Of a stretch of DNA of 11,070 bases, positions 6,080 through 11,070 are shown one piece after another. The stretch is taken from positions 1-11,070 of the forward strand of contig WTHW01000022.1 in NCBI GenBank assembly GCA_011526395.1, written 5' to 3'. The stretch comes from Alphaproteobacteria bacterium. Its GTDB lineage: Bacteria; Pseudomonadota; Alphaproteobacteria; Puniceispirillales; Puniceispirillaceae. Numbering within the stretch: position 1 is the first letter of the stretch; each line of letters starts with the position of its first letter. The notes beneath the pieces are model-generated. The model saw only the letters and a list, made by a program, of their open reading frames with translations, was not told where the DNA came from and ran no database searches. Both the position numbers and the translations under genes were made by a program.

Positions 6080-7243
6080 CTATGTACAAATAATAGGCAA
6101 TGTTTCAGAGGCGCGCGTTGTTAATAATTCAGCACCTGTATCTGTGATAAGGATATTTTCCTCATGCACCATCATATGACCATTTCCATAACTAAGTGAT
6201 GGTTCAAGCGTTAGCACCATGCCTTGCTCAATGATGCGATGATCAAAGGCGGCATGTGAGGGCTGTTCAGTTAATTGCATGCCAAGCCCATGACCAAAAC
6301 GCCCAATATCACCGCCGGTGGGATCTATCTGTTTGGTGATTTTTGCCATCGCATGAAAGAGATCAGCACAGCTATTGCCTGGCTTGGCGGCTTCTAGCCC
6401 TGCTTGTGTGGCCTGCCATAACACATCATAAGCACGTTTTGCCTCATCATCAGCAGAGCCAATGGCAAAATTGCGATCAAAGTCACAGAAATAGCCATCC
6501 CATGTGGCGCCTGTATCAAGCATTAAAATATCACCATCTTGCAAAGGACGCCTGCTAGGAGGTGATATCACATCAACGTAGCCGCCTTGCCCTGCCGCGC
6601 CCACCAAGTAAGGCACATCATCTGCGCCATGCCCCAATGCAGTGATGCGAAACTGGCGAAAGACTTCCTCAAGAGGCATGCCCTTTTCAATGAAATTTGG
6701 CACATCAGCAAAACTCGCAGATCCAATAGCGCAGATATGGCGCAATTTTTCAATCTCAGCTGGTGTTTTGACAACACGCAATGAGCGCACAATTTCAGTA
6801 GCATCTTCAAGTATGAGATTTGGCAATCTAGCGCAGAGTGTTTCAAAATCTTGTAATGGCATTCTAAGAGAAGTCTCATGCCCTTTTAGCATGCCAATTT
6901 TTTGTCCCCTCGCCTCAATCGGTGATAGCAGATCATACAATAAGGATAAGCCATCATCATCTGGCGTAGGCGCACTCCAACAACGAATATCATCAATCCA
7001 GCTTTGTGCCATAAGCGCGGCGCCAATCTCTGGGATAATGGCGATGGGCTTTCCTGTCTGTGGCACAAATAAGAACCATGGTCTTGTTGGGCTTTGCCAG
7101 AACAAAGTATGAAAGCCGGTGAAATAGCGAATATCTGGCTCTGTCATAAGAAGCAGGCCAGCGAGGTCTTGGCTTGCTAGTTTTTCCTGTGCTCTTTTGG
7201 TCCGCGCTTCACATTCTGCGTTATCAAAGCCTCTTGAAATCAT
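6080..7243 (-). CDS. M24 family metallohydrolase (Xaa-Pro peptidase/creatinase/ectoine hydrolase fold)
   Basis: The 387-residue protein has the two-domain creatinase layout: an N-terminal domain to about residue 160 and a C-terminal pita-bread domain. All five dinuclear metal ligands are visible: D243 in LMLDTG, D254 in CDFDR, H318 in FGHGLG, E347 in LTLEPS and E361 in VHEENI. Members cleave Xaa-Pro dipeptides, creatine, or the ring of ectoine (DoeA/EutD), or, in DddP, lyse DMSP. The length fits the peptidase and ectoine-hydrolase groups; DddP is longer. The N-terminal domain determines substrate, and I could not match it to one named enzyme. The start ATG overlaps the dpaL stop by four bases (ATGA), with AGGTGAG just upstream, so the two are translationally coupled. 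By context it probably hydrolyses a cyclic or amide precursor of a diaminopropionate compound. The fold is certain, the substrate open. Confidence 0.88.
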   Translation of the reverse strand: MISRGFDNAECEARTKRAQEKLASQDLAGLLLMTEPDIRYFTGFHTLFWQSPTRPWFLFVPQTGKPIAIIPEIGAALMAQSWIDDIRCWSAPTPDDDGLSLLYDLLSPIEARGQKIGMLKGHETSLRMPLQDFETLCARLPNLILEDATEIVRSLRVVKTPAEIEKLRHICAIGSASFADVPNFIEKGMPLEEVFRQFRITALGHGADDVPYLVGAAGQGGYVDVISPPSRRPLQDGDILMLDTGATWDGYFCDFDRNFAIGSADDEAKRAYDVLWQATQAGLEAAKPGNSCADLFHAMAKITKQIDPTGGDIGRFGHGLGMQLTEQPSHAAFDHRIIEQGMVLTLEPSLSYGNGHMMVHEENILITDTGAELLTTRASETLPIICT

Positions 7244-8439
7244 AGCTCACCTCGCATCACCTGATTATAGATATGCTGGTCTGTGATACCTTCTGAGCCA
7301 ATGATCAAAATACGAGATGAGGCATCTAGGCCTAATTTGGCACTTAGCGTTTTATCATGGCGCGCAACAATTGCGGCACATAGTCCTGCGACGGCACTCT
7401 CTCCTGCTTGGATAGGCGCATCTGTGCCAGCAGGGCAGGCAAGCATGCGCATCATGGGCGGCACCAAATTATCTGGTATGGTGATATAATCTGTTGCTTC
7501 TTCGACGATGATATCCCACGCCATCTGTGATGGCTCACCGCAAGATAGGCCAGCCATGATGCTTTCTGTTTCAATATTAACTGTGACAGCGTCCCCTTTT
7601 TTGGCACTTTGATACAGACAATCAGCATATTCTGGCTCAACAATCACCACTCTGGGGCTAGCATCTTGCCAATAATGACGAAGTGCGGCGGCGACACCTG
7701 CCGCAAGGCCGCCAACACCGCCTTGTACAAACACATGTGTGGGAGCATCATCAAGTTCATAATTAATCTCAGAGACCATCACGCCATAACCTGCCATCAC
7801 ATCGCGCGGTGGCTCGCTATAGCCAGGCCATGATGTGTCTGAGACAACATGCCAGCCATTTGCCTCTGCTTCCTCTTTGGCGAGCCTGACCGATTCATCA
7901 TAATCACCTGTAATGCGAATAACATCGGCACCAAAGCCGCGCATAATCTCTGCGCGCTCTTCGCTGACCTCTGCATGAATATAGATACGGCAAGGCGCGC
8001 CATAACGCTGGCACCCCCAAGATAAGGACCTGCCATGATTGCCATCGGTTGCAGATACTAATGTGATATTTGCGCATTCTGTTTGATATTTGCCGTCCCT
8101 GATATCTGCCATGCTGATCGATTGGCCTGTTTGTTTTTCAATCTGTTTTTGCAAAACCCTGATAGCGGCATATGCGCCGCCAAGCGCCTTAAAGCTGGCA
8201 AGACCAAAACGAGGCGCTTCATCTTTGTAAAAAATCTTATCAACAGATATGGCATTGGCGATATCATCAAGTTGGTATAGGGGTGTGGGCTGGTAGCCCT
8301 GCCATGATGTGATTTCATGATAGGCTGTATCAAAATCTGATTTCGACAAGATTTTTGCATAGGCGCCTTGCGACGGCTGATTGCGATGAACATGTCCTAA
8401 TGTTGCTGATTGAAATTCTGAGAATTCAAAATCACCCAT
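7240..8439 (-). CDS. dpaL: 2,3-diaminopropionate ammonia-lyase
   Basis: This fold-type II PLP enzyme converts 2,3-diaminopropionate to pyruvate and two ammonia. With the ATG at 8439 it has 399 residues, like E. coli YgeX (398). The PLP lysine is K84 in RFGLASFKALGG. D132 in SATDGNHGRS and D201 in DTSWPGY match, in order and context, the catalytic aspartates of the E. coli enzyme. The phosphate cup is QGGVGG near 239-244, and SIMAGLSCGEPS is characteristic of the family, separating it from threonine dehydratase. A GTG at 8448 in the same frame would overlap the M20 stop by four bases. The ATG is preferred because AGGGTG sits six bases before it while the GTG lacks a site. It lies between M20 and M24 hydrolases, which likely free diaminopropionate from a larger substrate. 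Confidence 0.93.
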   Translation of the reverse strand: MGDFEFSEFQSATLGHVHRNQPSQGAYAKILSKSDFDTAYHEITSWQGYQPTPLYQLDDIANAISVDKIFYKDEAPRFGLASFKALGGAYAAIRVLQKQIEKQTGQSISMADIRDGKYQTECANITLVSATDGNHGRSLSWGCQRYGAPCRIYIHAEVSEERAEIMRGFGADVIRITGDYDESVRLAKEEAEANGWHVVSDTSWPGYSEPPRDVMAGYGVMVSEINYELDDAPTHVFVQGGVGGLAAGVAAALRHYWQDASPRVVIVEPEYADCLYQSAKKGDAVTVNIETESIMAGLSCGEPSQMAWDIIVEEATDYITIPDNLVPPMMRMLACPAGTDAPIQAGESAVAGLCAAIVARHDKTLSAKLGLDASSRILIIGSEGITDQHIYNQVMRGEL

Positions 8440-8444
8440 CTTTT

Positions 8445-9605
8445 TCACCCTTTTTTATCTTGTCTGTTTGGTAATTGTTGTTTTGCAAGCTCTGCCCAAA
8501 ATTGTGCCCCAATAGGCAGCAGCGCATCATTAAAATCATAATCAGAGGCATGAAGCGGTTTGGCATGAGGGCCATCCTGTCCATTTCCCATCAGGATAAA
8601 ACAGCCCTTTACTTCATTTGAGAAATGTGCAAAATCTTCTGAAAAATTCATGGCATCACAATTACCAATGGCTGGCAAGTCAAGCGTTGCGGCTGTGTTT
8701 ATGACTGCATCCACTGGCTCAGTTGCATTTATCACCTCGATAAATTCTGTATTGAAGCTTGTGTTGACTTCGACTTGATGGGCGCTTGCAATGCCATTGA
8801 CGATCTGCCGCATATACTGTTCGACCTCTGCGCGATGTTCAGGAAGGCGGCATCTGACATCACCTTTGATAGTGGCTGTACCAGCTAGCACATTGCGCAT
8901 CCCATCTGTGATAAATTCGGTAACAGAGACAACAACACTCGAAGATGGCGGCATTTTGCGAGAGGCGATAGTCTGAAGGCTTGTGACGATTTCTGCGCCA
9001 ACAGTGATGGCATCAACGCCCAAATGAGGCATCGCGGCATGACCACCTTGCCCTGTGATGGTGATTTCAAAAAGGCTTTCACTGGCGCAGATTTGACCGA
9101 CCTTCGTTGAAACCTCGCCAAGCGGCCTGTTTGGCAGATTATGAATGGCGTAGATTTCATCTACTTTGAATTTATCAAACAACCCTTCGGCAAGCATCGC
9201 CTTGGCGCCAAGACCATTTTCTTCGTTCGGCTGGAATATAAAAACAATCTTGCCATCAAAATCAGGATTCTTAGCAAGCAACTCTGCCGCGCCAAGCAAC
9301 ATGGTCATATGACCATCATGCCCACATGCATGCATTTTGCCAGACTGCTTGGATATATAATCATGTGTGCTTGTCTCAGTGATAGGCAGGCCATCCATGT
9401 CAGCACGAAAAGCGATAGCGCGATTGCCGCCGCCAGCACCAAGTGTGGCAATCACACCGCATCCATCATCATAAACATCAAGGCCTAAATCACGCAAATA
9501 AGAGGCGATGAACGCTTTTGTCTCAATCTCCTCAAAACCCAATTCAGGCATCTGGTGAAGCGTGCGCCTGATATCTTGTAATCGCATCTCAAAATTGTCA
9601 GCCAT
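8445..9605 (-). CDS. M20 family (M20D) amidohydrolase/N-acyl amino acid deacylase
   Basis: The 386-residue protein has the hallmarks of the M20D amidohydrolases (hippurate hydrolase/IAA-amino acid hydrolase group). These include RADMDGLPITE with D69, HACGHDGH with C94, H96 and H99, the catalytic pair E128-E129 in QPNEENG, H155 in AIHNLP, and H352 in KPLHASDYD. A lid/dimerisation domain with GQGGHAAMPH lies in the middle. Such enzymes remove acyl groups from N-acyl amino acids using one or two metal ions. As first gene of the operon, five bases before dpaL, it probably deacylates an N-acyl-diaminopropionate, as DoeB does in ectoine breakdown; that substrate is inference. The ribosome binding site is weak: AAAAGG lies 11 bases before the ATG. 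The next ATG, six codons on, has no better site. Confidence 0.88.
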   Translation of the reverse strand: MADNFEMRLQDIRRTLHQMPELGFEEIETKAFIASYLRDLGLDVYDDGCGVIATLGAGGGNRAIAFRADMDGLPITETSTHDYISKQSGKMHACGHDGHMTMLLGAAELLAKNPDFDGKIVFIFQPNEENGLGAKAMLAEGLFDKFKVDEIYAIHNLPNRPLGEVSTKVGQICASESLFEITITGQGGHAAMPHLGVDAITVGAEIVTSLQTIASRKMPPSSSVVVSVTEFITDGMRNVLAGTATIKGDVRCRLPEHRAEVEQYMRQIVNGIASAHQVEVNTSFNTEFIEVINATEPVDAVINTAATLDLPAIGNCDAMNFSEDFAHFSNEVKGCFILMGNGQDGPHAKPLHASDYDFNDALLPIGAQFWAELAKQQLPNRQDKKG

Positions 9606-9731
9606 TGCGATGATCGCCTTTTATCTAAGACCTTTGATAGATGAATAGGATGGAACAAAAATCTCTATTTTGCCAAGCCTTTAATGGTAAGAAAAATAAG
9701 GCGGCTTTAACAAATATTTGCTGGCGCTGAT

Positions 9732-9761
9732 TTGATATGTCATCATCTTAGTAGCTATAGC
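9732..9761 (+). promoter_or_regulatory. Candidate sigma-70 promoter for the EutA-like gene
   Basis: TTGATA at 9732-9737 matches the -35 consensus at five of six bases. TATAGC at 9756-9761 matches the -10 at four of six, with an 18-base spacer. Transcription would start near 9768, about 20 bases before the ATG, leaving a very short leader with the ribosome binding site GAGGG at 9779-9783. The -10 lies within a palindrome at 9749-9765. Confidence 0.4.
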
Positions 9762-9765
9762 ACTA
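9749..9765. promoter_or_regulatory. Palindromic operator candidate over the -10 box
   Basis: The perfect 8-bp palindrome GCTATAGC (9754-9761) is flanked by TAGT (9749-9752) and ACTA (9762-9765). This makes a 17-base dyad broken only by one extra A at 9753. It covers the predicted -10 of the EutA-like gene, where a repressor would block transcription. No regulator gene is present in the window. Confidence 0.35.
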
Positions 9766-9787
9766 TCAACATCGTTGTGAGGGCAAC

Positions 9788-10564
9788 ATGCCTGTATCAC
9801 CACATATTGAAACATTGCCATTTTCATCAGATGACGGGCTGGGAACCACTGCCCGGCTTGGGATGATTATTTTGCAAAGTGACCAGACGATTGAACATGA
9901 GGCAGCGCAATTAATACACCCACATGGCGCGGCAAGCCAAATCGCGCTTTATCACAGCCGCATTCCCAATGATACTGAGGTAAATGAAGATAGCTTGCGG
10001 CAAATGTCACTAGAGTTGCCACAAGCTGCCAGCCTGTTGCCAAGCCGCTTTGCATTTGATGCGATTGGATATGGCTGTACGTCAGGTGCCACAATGATTG
10101 GAGAAGCAGAGGTTGAGCGGCTGATAAAAACCATTCACCCTGATGCAAGGATCACAAACCCCATCACGGCCTGTAAAGCCGCCTTGGCAAAATTGGGGAT
10201 AAAAAGACTGGCATTATTGACGCCATATGCTGTTCCGGTGACGCAAGCAATGCAAGATAATTTGCAAGATGCTGGCTATGAGATCACATCTATCGCAACA
10301 TTTAATCAATCAGATGATTTCAAAGTGGCGCGCATTTCAAGTCAGTCAATTTATGAGGCTGTCATATCTGTTGGGCAACAGGCAGACTGTGATGCTGTAT
10401 TTGTGTCCTGCACAAGTTTGCGCGCCCTACCAATTATCGCAAAAGCTGAGAGGGCGTTGCAAAAACCTGTCTTATCTTCAAATCAGGTTTTCATCTGGCA
10501 TCTTATGAGGCTAGCAGGATTACAAGACTGCCCTGATAATGCAGGTCATTTGTTTGAAGCGTAA
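9788..10564 (+). CDS. Asp/Glu racemase superfamily protein, EutA/maleate isomerase-like
   Basis: The 258-residue protein belongs to the two-cysteine Asp/Glu racemase superfamily, in the branch containing maleate cis-trans isomerase, arylmalonate decarboxylase and the ectoine-cluster protein EutA. The N-terminal strand ARLGMIILQSDQTIE is typical of this branch. The catalytic cysteines are C97 in GYGCTSG and C208 in VSCTSL, each in its usual motif. KLGIKRLALLTPYAVPV (about 135-151) begins the second, duplicated domain. Length matches the family (about 240-260). EutA has no proven reaction that I know of; isomerisation or racemisation of an intermediate is the usual assumption. It is divergent from the M20-dpaL-M24-cupin operon across a shared control region, which suggests the same pathway. 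GAGGG at 9779-9783 precedes the ATG by four bases. Superfamily certain, reaction unknown. Confidence 0.85.
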   Translation: MPVSPHIETLPFSSDDGLGTTARLGMIILQSDQTIEHEAAQLIHPHGAASQIALYHSRIPNDTEVNEDSLRQMSLELPQAASLLPSRFAFDAIGYGCTSGATMIGEAEVERLIKTIHPDARITNPITACKAALAKLGIKRLALLTPYAVPVTQAMQDNLQDAGYEITSIATFNQSDDFKVARISSQSIYEAVISVGQQADCDAVFVSCTSLRALPIIAKAERALQKPVLSSNQVFIWHLMRLAGLQDCPDNAGHLFEA

Positions 10565-10570
10565 TGAGCG

Positions 10571-10584
10571 GCTTTGCGCAAAGC
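10571..10584. terminator. 14-bp palindrome between convergent genes
   Basis: GCTTTGCGCAAAGC is a perfect palindrome that would fold into a 5-bp stem with a GCGC loop in RNA from either strand. It occupies most of the 19-base gap between the EutA-like stop and the methyltransferase stop. No T-run follows on either strand, so it is at best a weak bidirectional terminator or an exonuclease barrier. Confidence 0.35.
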
Positions 10585-11070
10585 TATACAGCTTTGAAAA
10601 GCGCTTCGATTTCTTTGCCATAATTTTGAAAATTGATGCCAGGGTAATCTGCAAGCTGTAGGAAGCGATTATTTGTGTTTTGCATATGCACTAACGCAAA
10701 GCCATGCACTGAAAATAAATGCTTTAAGCCTGCTTTGGAAAATGGCCTGACATGTGTGTAATCATTGAAAAATGTCATGCCCACTTTTTCAATATCAGGT
10801 GTTCGGATGTATATATAGCCGCCGGGCTTTAGCATGTTTTTTATCTGTGCCATTAAGGTTTCAATATGCCAGATATGTTCAATGAGATGGTTCATTGCAA
10901 TCAAATCAAATTCATCTTTTTTGAAGATGTGCGGCTCACCGCTTGATAGATCACATTTGGCGAACCTGATCCCTCTTTGTTTGAGAGGCCCCTCAAAATA
11001 ATTGTCAATATCAACAAGCGTCTTAACAAGATGGTCATCTTCAAGGGTCAGGAACGTGCCGTCCCCGCCA
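10584..11070 (-). CDS. SAM-dependent methyltransferase, C-terminal part
   Basis: The frame runs from the right edge to a TAG at 10584-10586, leaving 161 visible residues; the N-terminus is outside the window. The visible part opens with GGDGTFL, the glycine-rich SAM-binding motif I. LVDID follows (acidic motif II), then FDLIAMNHLIEHI (motif IV) and LKPGGYIYIRTPD, as in class I (Methyltransf_11/23-type) enzymes. The stretch NDYTHVRPFSKAGLKHLFSVHGF is the pattern seen in many methyltransferases of glycan and cell-surface gene clusters. The true N-terminus must lie before the GGDG motif, so a start inside the window (for example the TTG at 10904) would remove the SAM site and is not accepted. 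The gene converges on the EutA-like gene and seems unrelated to it. The methylated substrate is unknown. Confidence 0.8.
   Translation of the reverse strand, partial: GGDGTFLTLEDDHLVKTLVDIDNYFEGPLKQRGIRFAKCDLSSGEPHIFKKDEFDLIAMNHLIEHIWHIETLMAQIKNMLKPGGYIYIRTPDIEKVGMTFFNDYTHVRPFSKAGLKHLFSVHGFALVHMQNTNNRFLQLADYPGINFQNYGKEIEALFKAV

Larger units (their letters stand above)
9606..9787. promoter_or_regulatory. Divergent promoter region between the M20 operon and the EutA-like gene
   Basis: This 182-base gap holds no gene and must carry both promoters. For the plus-strand gene there is a plausible sigma-70 promoter (TTGATA 9732-9737, TATAGC 9756-9761). On the minus strand only weak candidates are seen, for example TTGTTA followed after 18 bases by TACCAT. 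An odd palindrome GCGAT-g-ATCGC lies at 9607-9617, next to the M20 start codon. Confidence 0.5.

Noticed and set aside
6642..7112. Plus-strand open frame of 156 codons
   Set aside because: It is antisense to the M24 gene, which has all its metal ligands and coupled start and stop signals; the plus-strand product has no recognisable motif or ribosome binding site.
6080..7243. M24 protein as the DMSP lyase DddP, suggested by the neighbouring DddK-like cupin
   Set aside because: DddP is longer (about 440 residues), and the metal ligands seen here are shared by the whole M24 family. Nothing specific to DddP was recognised.
663..9576. Many GATATC hexamers, about 15 by eye against roughly three expected
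   Set aside because: Most fall in frame as Asp-Ile codons (GAT ATC), so codon preference explains them; they are not clustered and not tied to intergenic sites.
5643..9605. Operon as a standard ectoine degradation cluster
   Set aside because: The PLP enzyme carries DpaL-specific motifs rather than those of EutB, the hydrolase is M20D-type, and no EutC-like cyclodeaminase or ectoine transporter is present.
1..11070. Search for tRNA or rRNA genes, CRISPR arrays, insertion sequences, integrases and toxin-antitoxin pairs
   Set aside because: Nearly all the sequence is accounted for by metabolic genes on both strands, and no such element or repeat array was recognised.

Overview
This 11-kb window looks like chromosomal DNA from an alphaproteobacterium, probably a marine one. 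It has moderate, slightly AT-leaning base composition, short intergenic gaps and tightly coupled operons. Its gene content (glutathione-dependent formaldehyde oxidation, an aconitase X, a diaminopropionate ammonia-lyase cluster, and a small cupin like the SAR11 DMSP lyase DddK) fits a group such as SAR116 or relatives of the roseobacters. This placement is inference from gene content; there is no rRNA or other phylogenetic marker.

Layout. (1) Positions 1-780, minus strand: the N-terminal 260 residues of an aconitase X (AcnX), cut by the left edge. (2) 884-2523, plus strand, divergent from acnX: an EamA/DMT-family membrane transporter and a short ProC-like reductase, 44 bases apart. (3) 2624-5646, plus strand: frmA, frmB and a nitronate monooxygenase-like flavoprotein, with gaps of 13 and 10 bases. 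A perfect 10-bp inverted repeat lies just before frmA. (4) 5643-9605, minus strand: a four-gene operon in the order M20 amidohydrolase, diaminopropionate ammonia-lyase (dpaL), M24 metallohydrolase, cupin. Junctions are overlapping or nearly so. Its last gene overlaps the stop codon of region 3 in the convergent direction. (5) 9788-10564, plus strand, divergent from region 4: a two-cysteine Asp/Glu racemase/maleate isomerase-like protein resembling EutA. (6) 10584-11070, minus strand: the C-terminal part of a SAM-dependent methyltransferase, cut by the right edge.

How the genes may work together. FrmA and FrmB oxidise formaldehyde to formate through glutathione; the third gene may feed or accompany this, since nitronate oxidation can release aldehydes. 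The M20-DpaL-M24-cupin set with a EutA-like neighbour mirrors the logic of ectoine breakdown (M24 ring opening, M20-type deacylation, PLP enzyme, EutA). Here, however, the PLP enzyme acts on 2,3-diaminopropionate, one carbon shorter than the diaminobutyrate of ectoine. This suggests catabolism of an N-acylated or cyclic diaminopropionate derivative ending in pyruvate and ammonia. The cupin keeps every residue I associate with DddK catalysis, so it is either a DMSP lyase or a pathway enzyme from the stock DddK came from. AcnX and the ProC-like reductase could form a 3-hydroxyproline-to-proline route.

No RNA genes, CRISPR arrays, insertion sequences or phage genes were seen. No gene-free stretch exceeds 300 bases; the longest is the 182-base divergent region at 9606-9787.
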